NCBI RefSeq assembly: GCF_900112825.1
Contig: NZ_FONE01000018.1
Coordinates: 1 to 56,326, forward strand
DNA from: Nitrosomonas sp. Nm166
GTDB taxonomy: Bacteria > Pseudomonadota > Gammaproteobacteria > Burkholderiales > Nitrosomonadaceae
Reading direction: 5' to 3'
Length of the DNA: 56,326 bases
Of the stretch, positions 29,563-41,191 are shown piece by piece. The stretch's first letter is position 1. Each line of letters begins with the position of its first letter. The notes beneath the pieces were generated by a model. That model was not told the origin of the DNA. It saw nothing but the letters and a program-made list of their open reading frames with translations, and made no database searches. A program made the translations under genes and the position numbers.

Positions 29563-30702
29563 ATGAATTCTGTGCGGCTTCTTGTTTTCCCTGTAATCTC
29601 TTTATTTCTAGTAGCACCTAGCTATAGCGATGTGATACCCAATGATTCGTATATTGCGGGCTATGCAACCGGGATTCTTAAACGTGATTTCAAGCTGGAC
29701 TTATCCTCATTAATTGTGCGAAATGGGATTATTACGTTATCGGTACCGCAACTGTCATCAAAAGATCGTGCTCAAATTTTGAAGATGTTATCTGAAATTC
29801 CTGGAGTAAACAGCGTAAAGTTGCTAGAAACCGATAATCAGCAAAGAAGTGCGGCTATTACTTCGCCACCCACTGAGGAAGGTACTCCTGCAAGTTCTGC
29901 AAGTCCATTTGTATCAGACTCAACAGCTCTGCCTACAGGTTTTCTACCCGCAGGGCATCTATTCAAACCTCTGTTAGCTGATCCGCGCTGGGCGCATTTT
30001 TCAGCCGCTTATCGTAACTATGTGGGCGATAATCTTGATGGGAATAATAACGGATCAGTGAGTTTTGGTGAAACTATCCCATTTTATCGAGCTAATCTAG
30101 GTCAATCGACTATTCAATGGGAAGCCGGTTTACAAGCTGGGGTTTTTAGTGACTTCAATCTCGATGCGCGTTCTTCCGATTTAATCAATACGGACTTTAT
30201 TGCTTCTGCCTATTCAAGTATGCGAAAAGGCCAGCTCTCTGCTTTCGCCCGGATTTATCATCAAAGCTCACATCTTGGCGATGAGTTTCTGTTAAGAACT
30301 CGTCTAGAACGTATTAATCTCAGCTATGAAGGCGCAGATCTTAGGTTCTCGCAGGAGCTACCTTATGGAGTACGAATCTATGGTGGAGGAGGAGGAATTT
30401 TTCATAAGAACCCATCTACGATTAAGCCTTGGTCAGTTCAATACGGAATTGAATTCAGAAGCCCGTGGCGGATTAATTTTGCAGCCATGAGACCTATACT
30501 GGCCGTTGACTTTAAGAATTTCGAACAGAACAACTGGCGGTTGGATGTGTCTGCCAGAGCCGGCGTTCAATTTGATAATTTTGGTGCTTTTAATCGCAGG
30601 CTTCAATTTTTGATAGAGTATTATAATGGCAACTCTCCTACGGGTCAGTTCAATAAAGAAGCGGTTCAGTATCTCGGAATTGGTGCGCACTATCATTTTT
30701 GA
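29563..30702 (+). CDS. BON-DUF1207 outer membrane protein
   Basis: A signal peptide (to about residue 22) is followed by a BON-like domain (about 28-95: YATGILKRDFKLDLSSLIVR, NGIITLSVPQL). A Ser/Thr/Pro linker comes next, then a DUF1207 domain (about 125-379: FLPAGHLFKPLLADPRWAHF). The C-terminal part alternates polar and aromatic residues and ends in Phe (GIGAHYHF), as beta-barrel outer membrane proteins do. DUF1207 has no established function. AAGGAG precedes the ATG. Confidence 0.78.
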   Translation: MNSVRLLVFPVISLFLVAPSYSDVIPNDSYIAGYATGILKRDFKLDLSSLIVRNGIITLSVPQLSSKDRAQILKMLSEIPGVNSVKLLETDNQQRSAAITSPPTEEGTPASSASPFVSDSTALPTGFLPAGHLFKPLLADPRWAHFSAAYRNYVGDNLDGNNNGSVSFGETIPFYRANLGQSTIQWEAGLQAGVFSDFNLDARSSDLINTDFIASAYSSMRKGQLSAFARIYHQSSHLGDEFLLRTRLERINLSYEGADLRFSQELPYGVRIYGGGGGIFHKNPSTIKPWSVQYGIEFRSPWRINFAAMRPILAVDFKNFEQNNWRLDVSARAGVQFDNFGAFNRRLQFLIEYYNGNSPTGQFNKEAVQYLGIGAHYHF

Positions 30703-30895
30703 TGAGCTATGCCTTAGGTGCTTTGATTTTGCAATGCTAAAGCCGAGTTTTGATAGTTGACACATCGTTAAAGTTAACGAGTCAGCAATAAGTCTTTATG
30801 TGTATGGCATCACCTTACATTTTCTTTAATAACTTGACCAACCAATGATTGCTCGTTACGGTAACTAACCGGACCACCTATGCGCTAATGAATGA

Positions 30896-33800
30896 GTGAT
30901 AAAAAAATTTATGCATATCGAGGAAGATACTTTCTGGTACAAAGATGCCATCATTTATCAATTACATGTGCGTACTTACTGTGATAGTAACGGTGATGGG
31001 ATTGGAGACTTCACCGGGTTGACCTCTAAGCTGGATTATTTGAAAGGACTTGGAGTCAACACACTTTGGCTGTTGCCATTTTATCCATCGCCTCTGCGGG
31101 ATGATGGTTACGATATTGCTGATTATAGCGGTATTCATCCTGATTACGGCACGATAGCTGATTTCCGTCTCTTTCTACAAGAAGCCCATAAGCGCGATCT
31201 CAGAGTCATCACTGAATTAGTCATTAATCATACGTCGGATCAACATCCCTGGTTCCAGGCAGCCCGTATAGCGCCGCCCAGCTCTACCAAAAGGAATTAT
31301 TATGTCTGGAGCGATACCGCCAAGAAATATGAAGGTACACGCATCATTTTTACTGATACGGAAAAATCTAACTGGACATGGGATGAAACAGCAAAGGCGT
31401 ATTACTGGCATCGATTTTTTTCTCATCAACCTGATCTCAATTTTGCTCATCCACATGTCATTAAAGCAGTATTGCGTGCTATGAGATTCTGGTTCGACAT
31501 GGGCGTAGATGGGATGCGGCTGGATGCCATTCCTTACCTGTGCGAGCGTGAAGGTACCAGCAATGAAAATCTTCCCGAAACTCATGCTGTCATCAAGTAT
31601 CTGCGCGCAGAGCTGGATCGGCATTACACCAATCGGGTATTTCTCGCCGAAGCCAATCAGTGGCCGGAAGATGTCTATGAATATTTTGGCGATGGAGATG
31701 AGTGTCATATGGCATTTCATTTTCCACTCATGCCGCGCATCTTCATGGCAGTGGCCCAGGAAGATCGTCACCCGATTATTGAGATTCTCGCGCAAACACC
31801 AGAAATACCTGAGAACTGCCAATGGGCTGTATTCCTGCGCAACCATGATGAATTAACGCTGGAAATGGTTACAGACCGTGAGCGGGATTACATGTATCTG
31901 ACTTATGCGACAGATCCTCGTGCGCGGCTTAATCTTGGCATTCGAAGGCGACTCGCACCGCTTATGGAAGGCAATCGGAGCAAGATCGAGTTGATAAACA
32001 GTTTGCTACTTTCCATGCCGGGTTCTCCTATCATTTATTATGGGGATGAAATCGGCATGGGTGACAACATTTATCTGGGTGATCGTCATGGTGTGCGGAC
32101 ACCGATGCAATGGAGCCCTGATCGCAATGCTGGTTTCTCCCATGCCGATCCGCAGCGATTATATTTGCCGCCTCTGATGGATCCGTTGTATGGCTATGAA
32201 GCAGTGAATGTGGAAGCTCAAAGCCGTAATGCGAATTCACTACTAAATTGGATGAAGCGCTTAATTCTTACCCGTAAAATTCACAAAGCTTTCGGTCGTG
32301 GCACGCTTAAATTTTTGCATCCGGGTAATCGCAAAATACTCGCCTATCTGCGCGAATATCAGGGCGAAAAAATTCTGTGCGTAGCCAATCTCGCAAACAC
32401 CGCTCAGCCTGTCGAACTGGATCTTGCGGCATACAAGGGTTGTGTTCCAGTTGAGTTGCTGGGACGGACTGCTTTCCCTGCTATTGGAGAACTGCCTTAT
32501 TTACTAAGTCTGCCAAGCTACAGTTTTTATTGGTTCCGATTGGCTATGGATGTGGATGCACCTGTATGGCATGTGGATAAACTTCCGCGAGAGGAACTAC
32601 CAGTTTTAGTATTACCCGAAGGATTGCTGAACGCACTGATGTCCAAGCCTAAGGGGAAGGTCAGTGATGTGCTAGCTCGGAAAACCCGTGCAAAGCTGGA
32701 AACTGAAGTTTTGCCGCTCTTCCTTTCAACGCAGCACTGGTTCATGCAAGGGGCGGAAACTCTTGTTCGCCTCGAATTAGAGTTGGCAGATATCTGGAAA
32801 ACAGTAGAAAGTAAAGAATGGTTGCCGTTGCTGATCAATCTCACCTTTGATACAGGGATAGTCCAGACTTATTTCCTGCCGGTGGGCTTATTGCTGGGTG
32901 AAGCTGCCGATCAGCAATATCATGCTTTATCACCATGGATGCTAGCCAAAGTCAGGCAACATGCACGTGTAGGTATGCTTTATGATGCTTTAGGTGAAGA
33001 TGCTTTCTGTCATTTCTTACTGAATGCCATCGTAGCCGAGTTGCACCTTCCTTTTGCTTCGGGTGAGATGGTATTTTCCAGAACCTCGGCGTTTCCGCAA
33101 TTGCCTGAAACATTGACTGTGATTCGACCTGGCGTGGAGCAAAGCAATACATCCATTGTGTACGGTAATCAAGCTATCCTGAAAGTTTACCGGCGAGTAC
33201 AAGCAGGTATCAATCCGGAATTGGAGATGGGGCATTTTTTAACAGAAATATCGCCGTGCTCAAGCGTTACGCCTTTGATGGGCAGCGTGGAATACCAGAC
33301 TCGTGATACTGTTACTGCTATTGCGACATTACATCGTTATGTGCCAAACCAGGGTTCTTTTGGGAACTATACACAAGATTATTTAAACCGCTACTTCAAG
33401 CTGTGCATCGAAGAGCCTGGCCGGGCCTATGATCCTAATGCGCACATGGATTATCAGGCACAGATGAATACGCTGGGACAACGTACAGCTGAGTTGCATC
33501 AAGCATTATCTCAAAAGACCGGCAATTCCGCATTTGATCCTGAACGCTTGTCATTAAGTGAACTTACTGCTCACGCAGAGCAACTGCGAGCAAGGCTGAT
33601 CGCCATTTTTGATAAATTAGAACAACTCTTCACACATTTGCCCGGACCATTGCACGATATGTGTAGCCATCTGCTCAGCATGCGGCTACGTATGCTGGAT
33701 CGAGTCACTTATTCGCTGCCAGATGATCCAGTGTTATATAAGATTCGTATTCATGGAAATTATCATCTTGGTCAGATATTGATCGTTCATAACGATTTTA

Positions 33801-34246
33801 TTATCACGGACTTCGAAGGTGATCCGGATCAGCCTCTGGAAATACGGCGTGCCAAACAATCCCCGCTCAGAGATATTGCAGGGCTATATTATTCGCTTTG
33901 TACCCATATGGCATCGGTGCAATATCGCTATCTTGCTGAATGTCCCGATCATCGTGATTGGCTGGAGCCTTGCGCGCAGCACTGGATGGCGACTGTCACC
34001 GATGCTTTTCTATCCGGTTACCGCACGGCAATTTCCGGTTGTTACATTTATCCGCTCGAGCCGATGCAAGAACAAAAATTGCTCGAATTATTCCTGCTGG
34101 AGAAGATGTTGAATGAACTGGATATCGCTCTTACCGAGCAATCTGCCGCACTGGAATCTGCGGTGCGGATCATGCTGAGTTTGATCGTTGATAACAAACT
34201 GTTTCCCGAGTTTTCTTCTGTACAACCCGCGGAGATTAAGTTGTGA
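30896..34246 (+). CDS. treS: Trehalose synthase / maltokinase fusion
   Basis: The N-terminal GH13 domain (about 10-550) isomerises maltose and trehalose. Catalytic residues are D210 ([11 protein letters not shown]), E252 ([11 protein letters not shown]) and D318 (LRNHDE). The C-terminal half (about 580-1110) is a maltokinase (Mak/Pep2) that phosphorylates maltose. Its kinase motifs are [18 protein letters not shown] (953-960) and DFEGDP (D972). The family normally has Asp in the HGDxHLGQ motif; here N955 replaces it, which could cripple the kinase. The start is GTG at 30896 or ATG at 30911; neither has a good ribosome site. It overlaps treZ by four bases. Confidence 0.93.
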   Translation: MIKKFMHIEEDTFWYKDAIIYQLHVRTYCDSNGDGIGDFTGLTSKLDYLKGLGVNTLWLLPFYPSPLRDDGYDIADYSGIHPDYGTIADFRLFLQEAHKRDLRVITELVINHTSDQHPWFQAARIAPPSSTKRNYYVWSDTAKKYEGTRIIFTDTEKSNWTWDETAKAYYWHRFFSHQPDLNFAHPHVIKAVLRAMRFWFDMGVDGMRLDAIPYLCEREGTSNENLPETHAVIKYLRAELDRHYTNRVFLAEANQWPEDVYEYFGDGDECHMAFHFPLMPRIFMAVAQEDRHPIIEILAQTPEIPENCQWAVFLRNHDELTLEMVTDRERDYMYLTYATDPRARLNLGIRRRLAPLMEGNRSKIELINSLLLSMPGSPIIYYGDEIGMGDNIYLGDRHGVRTPMQWSPDRNAGFSHADPQRLYLPPLMDPLYGYEAVNVEAQSRNANSLLNWMKRLILTRKIHKAFGRGTLKFLHPGNRKILAYLREYQGEKILCVANLANTAQPVELDLAAYKGCVPVELLGRTAFPAIGELPYLLSLPSYSFYWFRLAMDVDAPVWHVDKLPREELPVLVLPEGLLNALMSKPKGKVSDVLARKTRAKLETEVLPLFLSTQHWFMQGAETLVRLELELADIWKTVESKEWLPLLINLTFDTGIVQTYFLPVGLLLGEAADQQYHALSPWMLAKVRQHARVGMLYDALGEDAFCHFLLNAIVAELHLPFASGEMVFSRTSAFPQLPETLTVIRPGVEQSNTSIVYGNQAILKVYRRVQAGINPELEMGHFLTEISPCSSVTPLMGSVEYQTRDTVTAIATLHRYVPNQGSFGNYTQDYLNRYFKLCIEEPGRAYDPNAHMDYQAQMNTLGQRTAELHQALSQKTGNSAFDPERLSLSELTAHAEQLRARLIAIFDKLEQLFTHLPGPLHDMCSHLLSMRLRMLDRVTYSLPDDPVLYKIRIHGNYHLGQILIVHNDFIITDFEGDPDQPLEIRRAKQSPLRDIAGLYYSLCTHMASVQYRYLAECPDHRDWLEPCAQHWMATVTDAFLSGYRTAISGCYIYPLEPMQEQKLLELFLLEKMLNELDIALTEQSAALESAVRIMLSLIVDNKLFPEFSSVQPAEIKL

Positions 34247-36069
34247 GACGAAGCCATGCAATGCCCTTTGGCGTTCAATTTACCCCAGAGGGTAAGGTGC
34301 GCTTTCGCCTCTGGGCACCTGCTGCACGGCAGATTAAGCTTTTTCTTGATGATGAAGAGCCAGTACCGATGAGAGCACTAGAAGCTGGGTGGCATGAGTG
34401 GATAAGTGAGCTGGCGCAAGCGGGTAGCAGATATCGTTATCAAATTGATGATGGGCTTTGTGTGCCTGACCCTGCTTCGCGTTATAACCCAAATGATGTG
34501 CATGGAGCAAGTGAGGTAATCGACGCCGCGGCTTTCGACTGGCAAGATAGTGCTTGGCGCGGCCGACCGTGGGAAGAAACGGTGATTTATGAAATGCATG
34601 TCGGCACTTTTACTCCGCAAGGTACTTTTGCTGCCATCGAGCAAAAGCTAGATTACTTGGCTGAACTCGGTGCAACAGCCATAGAACTCATGCCAGTAGC
34701 GGGTTTTCCCGGTTCCCGTAGCTGGGGTTATGATGGTGTCTTGCTTTTTGCGCCAGACAGTATCTATGGCTCGCCCAACGATTTCAAACACCTGATACAA
34801 AGCGCTCATCATCATGGCATGATGGTACTGCTTGATGTCGTTTATAATCATTTCGGACCGGAGGGCAATTACCTGCACTTGTATGCTCCGCAATTTTTTA
34901 CTGAGCGGCATCACACGCCATGGGGTACAGCTATCAATTTTGATAGCGATGAAAGCCAGATAGTGCGCGATTTTTATATTCACAATGCCCTCTACTGGCT
35001 TGAAGAATATCATCTTGACGGACTGCGGCTAGATGCCGTGCATGCGATATTCGATCATCATCAACCTGATATTCTTGAAGAACTGGCGCGGGCAATACGT
35101 GAAACGATCGGTGTGGAGCGGCATATTCACCTTATACTTGAGAACGATCACAATGCAGCGCGCTATCTTACGCACGGACAGAACAAGCAAGCCTATAATG
35201 CTCAATGGAATGACGATGCACATCATGCCTATCATGTATTGCTGACCAATGAACGTGATGGTTATTATGCTGATTATTCGGACAAGCCTATCCACCATCT
35301 GGGGCGTTGTTTGGTTGAAGGATTTGCTTATCAAGGTGAGACTTCTGCTTACCGCCACGGCACATCGCGCGGTGAACCAAGCGCTGATCTGCCTCCTTCG
35401 GCTTTTGTTACCTTTCTGCAGAATCACGATCAGATTGGTAATCGTGCATTAGGTGAACGCCTTGTAAGATTGGCTGCACCCGAAGCATTGCGCGCGGCTA
35501 CCATCATTTTTTTATTGTCGCCCTCGATACCCTTGTTGTTTATGGGTGAAGAATGGGGAGCACGCGAGCCCTTCCCCTTTTTTTGTGGATTCAAGGGCGA
35601 ATTGGCCCAGGCTATAACAACAGGGCGACGTGCCGAATTTGCTCACTTTGAATATTTTCGTGACTTTACTGCACGCGAAGCAATTCCAGATCCCTGTGCG
35701 TCACATACTTTTGATCTGGCACGGCTGGATTGGCTGAAACAGAAATGTTCGCCCCATCGGGAATGGCTCATGTTGTATCGAGAGCTGTTGGCTTTACGGC
35801 GGCAAGTCATTATTCCGCGGTTGGCTATTACCCATGGCGACAGTTATCAAGTGTTTGCATCGCATGCGCTGCGCGCTGACTGGCAAATAGGAAGCGATGC
35901 ATGGTTGACAGTCTACGTTAATCTAGGAGCAGCATCGGCTGATTTGACTGCTGCGCCATCTGGCAGAATGTTTTATGGCAGCGTGGAGAATCTCGATCAA
36001 CAGCTGTCATCTGGCATATTACCTGCATTTTCGGCAGCCTGGTACTTATTAGAGGATAGTAATGAATAG
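34243..36069 (+). CDS. treZ: Malto-oligosyltrehalose trehalohydrolase
   Basis: TreZ releases trehalose from the reducing-end unit made by TreY. An N-terminal CBM48-like domain (about 1-95) is followed by a GH13 barrel with D264 ([10 protein letters not shown]), E300 (LILENDH) and D396 (QNHDQIGNR). The C-terminal beta domain ends near 605. The GTG at 34243 overlaps the treS stop as GTGA and has GGAG eight bases upstream, so it is preferred over the ATG at 34261. The stop overlaps the next gene by eight bases. Confidence 0.95.
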   Translation: MRRSHAMPFGVQFTPEGKVRFRLWAPAARQIKLFLDDEEPVPMRALEAGWHEWISELAQAGSRYRYQIDDGLCVPDPASRYNPNDVHGASEVIDAAAFDWQDSAWRGRPWEETVIYEMHVGTFTPQGTFAAIEQKLDYLAELGATAIELMPVAGFPGSRSWGYDGVLLFAPDSIYGSPNDFKHLIQSAHHHGMMVLLDVVYNHFGPEGNYLHLYAPQFFTERHHTPWGTAINFDSDESQIVRDFYIHNALYWLEEYHLDGLRLDAVHAIFDHHQPDILEELARAIRETIGVERHIHLILENDHNAARYLTHGQNKQAYNAQWNDDAHHAYHVLLTNERDGYYADYSDKPIHHLGRCLVEGFAYQGETSAYRHGTSRGEPSADLPPSAFVTFLQNHDQIGNRALGERLVRLAAPEALRAATIIFLLSPSIPLLFMGEEWGAREPFPFFCGFKGELAQAITTGRRAEFAHFEYFRDFTAREAIPDPCASHTFDLARLDWLKQKCSPHREWLMLYRELLALRRQVIIPRLAITHGDSYQVFASHALRADWQIGSDAWLTVYVNLGAASADLTAAPSGRMFYGSVENLDQQLSSGILPAFSAAWYLLEDSNE

Positions 36070-39000
36070 TAGTAAGGATGAATTAGAGTTACTGGCAGGG
36101 CTCAGTACTCTAGCTGATATTTTGCCTGCTTATATTGATAACTGGGAGCAGCAGCACGCGACTTCTCCAGCCACTCAACGGGCGCTGCTGACTGCTATGG
36201 GATTTGATATTTCTACACCAGAAAAAATCGCTGCCGCCATTGAGGAACGTAAATTACGTCCTTGGCAGCATATACTTGAACCCGTATCAGTGATCCGGCA
36301 AAACACACCTTGGGTACGTGTGGTTCTGCCGGATGCGTATGCCGATGAAGAATTGACATGGCGGCTTATTTTGGAAGGCGGCGGAAACCTAACTGGTCAA
36401 TTTCATCCGCAGGAACTGACACCACTGGATACTCGAGAAGTGGGTGATGTAGATCACACAGCCTGGCAGCTTGAAATATCCGAATTGCCGCCGCCGGGAT
36501 ATCATTACCTGGAACTTTTGCATGCTGGAGAAATGATTGCGCGGCAATCGATCATTGTCGCGCCTGCTGTTTGCTATCAGCCGGTAGCAGTGACTGATTC
36601 CGGCCGCGTCTGGGGACCGTCCGTCCAACTTTACACGGTGCGGTCTGAACGCAATTGGGGAATGGGCGATTTCACGGATTTGCGACGCCTGGTGGAGCAG
36701 TGGTCATCGCAAGGTGCAGATATCATTGGCATCAACCCTGTGCATGCGCTGTTTCCACATAATCCGGTGCATGCTAGTCCGTACAGTCCTTCAAGTCGCC
36801 TGTTTCTCAATATTCTTTATCTTGATGTGGAAGCCATTGCTGATTTTCACGAATGTGAAGCAGTACACGCCATGTTGCGCACTCCTGAATTTCAGATACG
36901 CCTGGAGGGATTGCGGGCAACCGACAAAGTGGATTATGCAGGGGTTGCAGCGCTCAAACTGCCTGCGCTTGAAATGTTATATCGTCATTTCTGTGAGCAG
37001 CACCTCGCGCTGAATAGTAAGCGTGCTGAAGAGTTCCGGATGTTTCAGAAGCGTGAGGGCAAAGCGCTTTATCGGCATGCATTATTCGAGGCGCTGCAAG
37101 AGCACTTTCATAAGCAGGATCCTGCGGTATGGGGTTGGCCGGTTTGGCCTGCAGCTTATCGGGATCCTCAAGCGATTGAAGTAAGCGAGTTTGAAAAACA
37201 ATATCAGGATCGCATCACTTTTTTTGTTTATTTGCAATGGCAGGCTGATCTGCAGCTTGCTGCCGTAGGATGGCGTTCACTTGAACTGGAACTTGGTGTG
37301 GGCCTGTATCTCGACTTAGCAGTGTCGGTGGATATCGGAGGTGCCGAAGCTTGGTCTAATCAAGCACTGTATGCTATCGGCATAGGTATCGGCGCGCCTC
37401 CGGAACTCAATAATCAGCTTGGCCAGAATTGGGGATTGCCTCCCTTTGTGCCAGACCGACTGCGCGAGGCAGCCTACGCCCCTTTTATTGCTATCCTACA
37501 GCACAACATGCGACATGCGGGGGCGCTACGTCTTGATCACGTGATGGGACTGATGCGTCAATTCTGGGTACCTGCAGGCGTATCACCTACCGAAGGTGCT
37601 TATGTGCGGTACCCTTTCGAGGATCTGCTTGGCATTTTGGCTTTAGAAAGCCAGCGTAATCAATGCCTGGTGATTGGTGAAGATCTGGGAACTGTACCAG
37701 AGGAAGTACGTGCTGCATTGGCGCCTTTGGGGGTATTGTCATATCGGCTGCTGATCCTGGAAAAAGAAGCTAGCGGAGATTTTATTGCACAAGCAAATTA
37801 TCCTGCACAGGCGCTTGCAGCGGTAACCACGCATGATCTGCCGACTCTGGCAGGTTTTTGGGACGGACGTGACATCATATTACGCACTGATTTGCAATTA
37901 TTCAGTTCTAACGAAGCCCGCAGAATTCAGGTCATTAATCGCGCTAAGGAGCGCGCTCATCTTCTACTGATGCTGGAACAAGCTGAATTGCTACCGGAAG
38001 GCGTGACGGTCAATCCTGTATCATTGTCTGCTGCGACGCCAGAATTTATTCAGGCAGTATATGTTTATCTTGCCCGTAGCCCATCCAAAATACTGATGGT
38101 GCAGATTGAAGATATACTGGGCGTACTCGATCAAATCAATATTCCGTCGACTACGACGCAGCATCCTAACTGGCAGCGCAAGTTACCTGTGAATCTTGAA
38201 GTCTGCCTATCAGATCGTCGCTTACTCGCTATGACGGCGGTGATGAGACAGGAACGCCCCAGAATCCGCATCGCGCCAACTTCCGCGAAAAAACAAAGCC
38301 TGCGAATTCCACTTTCCACTTATCGCCTTCAACTTAACCGCAACTTTACTTTCGTGCAAGCCAAGCAATGGGTGCCTTATCTGGCTCGCCTGGGTATTAG
38401 TCATATTTATTGCTCACCCTATCTCAAGGCGCGTCCCGGTAGCAATCATGGCTATGATATTGTTGATCATAATGCCTTCAATCCAGAAATCGGTACAAAG
38501 GAAGAATTTGAAGCTTTTTGCGCCGCGCTGCATGCACATAACATGGGACAAATTCTGGATCTGGTGCCGAATCACATGGGAATAATGGGAGCGGATAATC
38601 AATGGTGGCTTGACGTGTTGGAAAATGGCCCCATTTCAGTATATGCACCGTTTTTTGATATTGACTGGAATCCTCTCAAAGAAGAGTTGCATGGCAAGGT
38701 GTTATTACCTATCCTGGAACGTTCGTACGGTGATACGCTGGAAAGTGGTGAATTAACCCTCGGCTTTAATGAAGAAGTTGGTAGTTTCAGTGTATGGTAT
38801 TACCAGCACCGGCTACCCATCACGCCTCGCGAGTATCCGCGATTGTTACAGCATCGCCTGAACTTGTTGAAAGCACAGCTTCCAGTTGATAGTCCTGATT
38901 TGCAAGAACTTACGAGTCTGATCACTGCGTTTGATAACCTCCCAACACAGGAAATCACCTCGCCGGACAAAATCCTGGAACGACACCGCGACCAGGAACT

Positions 39001-41191
39001 GCTCAAGCGACGTCTTGCAGCATTGGTAAATATCTCGGCACCCGTTCAGCAAATGATATCGGATACGGTCAACGATTATAATGGCAATCTGGAAGATCCT
39101 GATTCTTTTACTTTATTGCATGCGTTACTGGAGACGCAATCCTGGCGTATCGCCAACTGGCGCGTAGCCTCGGATGAGATCAACTATCGACGCTTTTTTG
39201 ATGTCAACGATCTCGCGGCATTACGCATGGAAGATTGTCATGTATTCGAAGCCACTCACCAGCTCGTGCTGGAATTGATTACTGAAGGTAAAGTGGATGG
39301 GTTGCGGATTGATCATCCCGATGGGTTATTCGATCCCATGCAATATTTTCAGCGACTTCAGGATCGTGTTGCGATGCGATCGCCCTCCATGGAAGGAGAA
39401 AAAGCAGTTTATATCGTGGCGGAGAAAATCCTTGCCAGCCATGAATCGCTGCGTGAAGATTGGGCCATTCACGGCACTACGGGGTACGATTTTTGTAATC
39501 TGATCAACGGTCTGTTCGTCAATCCTCGCGCAAAAGCAGCACTGGAACGTACCTATCGTTCATTTACTCACTCGCAACTTGATTTTGAAGAACTCGTTTA
39601 TCGCAGCAAGCACCAAATCATGAAACATGCGATGGCCAGCGAACTCAATGTCATGGCAGGGCAATTGAGCCGTATCTGTGAATTGCGGTCACATACACGC
39701 GATTTTACAACTAACAATCTGCGCCATGCACTTGCCGAGGTAACTGCTTATCTCCCTGTTTATCGCACTTATGTTCGTGATGGGCAAGTGACTGTACTGG
39801 ATCGCCGCTATGTAGAGTGGGCAGTGGCGCGCGCCAAGAAAATGACTCAAACCCTGGATGTGAGTGTCTTTGATTTTCTCAGTTCTGTTTTATTGCTCGA
39901 TGCTGCGATCGGTAAAGATCAACCTTATATTGATGCCATCACTGCATTTGCCATGAAGTATCAACAATTTTCCAGTCCCATCATGGCTAAAGGCTACGAA
40001 GATACGGCTTTCTATCAGTATCATCTTCTGAGTTCCTTGAATGAAGTAGGTGGTGATCCTCGCCATCTAGGTACTTCAATAAAAGCTTTTCATGCTGAAA
40101 ACGGCAAACGTCGAGAACGCTGGCCTTATTCCATGCTGAATACTTCTACTCATGACAGCAAACGTAGTGAAGATGTACGTTCCCGCATCAATGTACTATC
40201 TGAAATACCTGCCGAATGGCATGAACAGGTAATGCGCTGGCGGCGGCTCAATAAGAGTAAAAAACAGTTAATCGACCGCAAAGAAATCCCTAGCGCTAAT
40301 GACGAATATTTGATTTATCAAACTCTGATCGGTATATGGCCATTGGAGGAAACAGATTTGGTTAGGCAGGAAGCATTGATTGAGCGCATTGAAGCTTATA
40401 TGTTAAAGGCAGTGCGTGAAGCGAAGCAATATACCAGTTGGATTAATCCCAACACGTCGTATGAAGATGGGCTGCAAGCTTTTATCCGAAAATTATTAAG
40501 CACATCAAGTACCGCCGAGAATACCTTTCTTACTGATTTCCTGCTATTTCAAAAACGTATAGCACGCTGGGGAATGTTTAACTCGCTGTCACAAACCTTA
40601 CTGAAGCTGACTGTACCTGGTGTGCCAGATATCTATCAAGGCAACGAGATATGGAATTTTAGTCTTGTAGATCCTGACAACCGTCGACCCGTCAATTACT
40701 CTCAATGCCAAAAGTTACTCAAAGAAATGGAAGCATATTCCAGTATGTCTCGAAACTCGCTAACGCAACAAATAAGACAGTTGCTTAACAGCATGACAGA
40801 TGGTCGTACCAAGCTGTATCTTACATGGCGATTATTGCAGAGTCGCCAACGCTGGCCTGGGCTTTTCCGGGATGGCGCTTATTTACCTCTCTCGACTGCC
40901 GGGCCTCTTGCAGATTATGTATGTGCTTTTGCCCGTCATGCAGACAATATTACCCTGATAGTGGTGACACCGCGCTGGTTCACACGGCTCACACCCACTC
41001 CTGATAAATTACCTTTAGGTTCTGAAGTATGGAATGAAACGGTTATTGAGACTCCTAATCTTGTTGTAGGTGCCCAAGGCATAAATGTATTAACTGGTGA
41101 GACGGTCTCAGTCATTCCGAAGGATAAGGAACCTAGCCTTTCTGTTTCCGTGGTGCTCACTTCTTTTCCCGTCGCATTGTTGCAGTTTTGA
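36062..41191 (+). CDS. malQ-treY: 4-alpha-glucanotransferase / malto-oligosyltrehalose synthase fusion
   Basis: A single 1709-residue frame joins two enzymes. Residues 1-735 are a GH77 amylomaltase (MalQ) with an N-terminal beta domain, SVQLYTVRSERNWGMGDF, and catalytic D492 (GALRLDHVMGL), E540 (VIGEDLGTVP) and D592 (THDLPTLAGFW). Residues from about 745 are a GH13 TreY (STYRLQLNRNFTF) with D1084 (GLRIDHPDG), E1121 (YIVAEKIL) and D1365 (STHDSKRSEDVR). TreY turns the reducing end of a glucan into a trehalose unit. MalQ rebuilds longer chains from short maltodextrins. Both active sites look complete. The start overlaps the treZ end. Confidence 0.95.
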   Translation: MNSSKDELELLAGLSTLADILPAYIDNWEQQHATSPATQRALLTAMGFDISTPEKIAAAIEERKLRPWQHILEPVSVIRQNTPWVRVVLPDAYADEELTWRLILEGGGNLTGQFHPQELTPLDTREVGDVDHTAWQLEISELPPPGYHYLELLHAGEMIARQSIIVAPAVCYQPVAVTDSGRVWGPSVQLYTVRSERNWGMGDFTDLRRLVEQWSSQGADIIGINPVHALFPHNPVHASPYSPSSRLFLNILYLDVEAIADFHECEAVHAMLRTPEFQIRLEGLRATDKVDYAGVAALKLPALEMLYRHFCEQHLALNSKRAEEFRMFQKREGKALYRHALFEALQEHFHKQDPAVWGWPVWPAAYRDPQAIEVSEFEKQYQDRITFFVYLQWQADLQLAAVGWRSLELELGVGLYLDLAVSVDIGGAEAWSNQALYAIGIGIGAPPELNNQLGQNWGLPPFVPDRLREAAYAPFIAILQHNMRHAGALRLDHVMGLMRQFWVPAGVSPTEGAYVRYPFEDLLGILALESQRNQCLVIGEDLGTVPEEVRAALAPLGVLSYRLLILEKEASGDFIAQANYPAQALAAVTTHDLPTLAGFWDGRDIILRTDLQLFSSNEARRIQVINRAKERAHLLLMLEQAELLPEGVTVNPVSLSAATPEFIQAVYVYLARSPSKILMVQIEDILGVLDQINIPSTTTQHPNWQRKLPVNLEVCLSDRRLLAMTAVMRQERPRIRIAPTSAKKQSLRIPLSTYRLQLNRNFTFVQAKQWVPYLARLGISHIYCSPYLKARPGSNHGYDIVDHNAFNPEIGTKEEFEAFCAALHAHNMGQILDLVPNHMGIMGADNQWWLDVLENGPISVYAPFFDIDWNPLKEELHGKVLLPILERSYGDTLESGELTLGFNEEVGSFSVWYYQHRLPITPREYPRLLQHRLNLLKAQLPVDSPDLQELTSLITAFDNLPTQEITSPDKILERHRDQELLKRRLAALVNISAPVQQMISDTVNDYNGNLEDPDSFTLLHALLETQSWRIANWRVASDEINYRRFFDVNDLAALRMEDCHVFEATHQLVLELITEGKVDGLRIDHPDGLFDPMQYFQRLQDRVAMRSPSMEGEKAVYIVAEKILASHESLREDWAIHGTTGYDFCNLINGLFVNPRAKAALERTYRSFTHSQLDFEELVYRSKHQIMKHAMASELNVMAGQLSRICELRSHTRDFTTNNLRHALAEVTAYLPVYRTYVRDGQVTVLDRRYVEWAVARAKKMTQTLDVSVFDFLSSVLLLDAAIGKDQPYIDAITAFAMKYQQFSSPIMAKGYEDTAFYQYHLLSSLNEVGGDPRHLGTSIKAFHAENGKRRERWPYSMLNTSTHDSKRSEDVRSRINVLSEIPAEWHEQVMRWRRLNKSKKQLIDRKEIPSANDEYLIYQTLIGIWPLEETDLVRQEALIERIEAYMLKAVREAKQYTSWINPNTSYEDGLQAFIRKLLSTSSTAENTFLTDFLLFQKRIARWGMFNSLSQTLLKLTVPGVPDIYQGNEIWNFSLVDPDNRRPVNYSQCQKLLKEMEAYSSMSRNSLTQQIRQLLNSMTDGRTKLYLTWRLLQSRQRWPGLFRDGAYLPLSTAGPLADYVCAFARHADNITLIVVTPRWFTRLTPTPDKLPLGSEVWNETVIETPNLVVGAQGINVLTGETVSVIPKDKEPSLSVSVVLTSFPVALLQF

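Noticed and set aside
31217..31846. 209-codon open frame on the minus strand inside treS
   Set aside because: It is a shadow of a strongly conserved GH13 domain, with no family resemblance or ribosome site.
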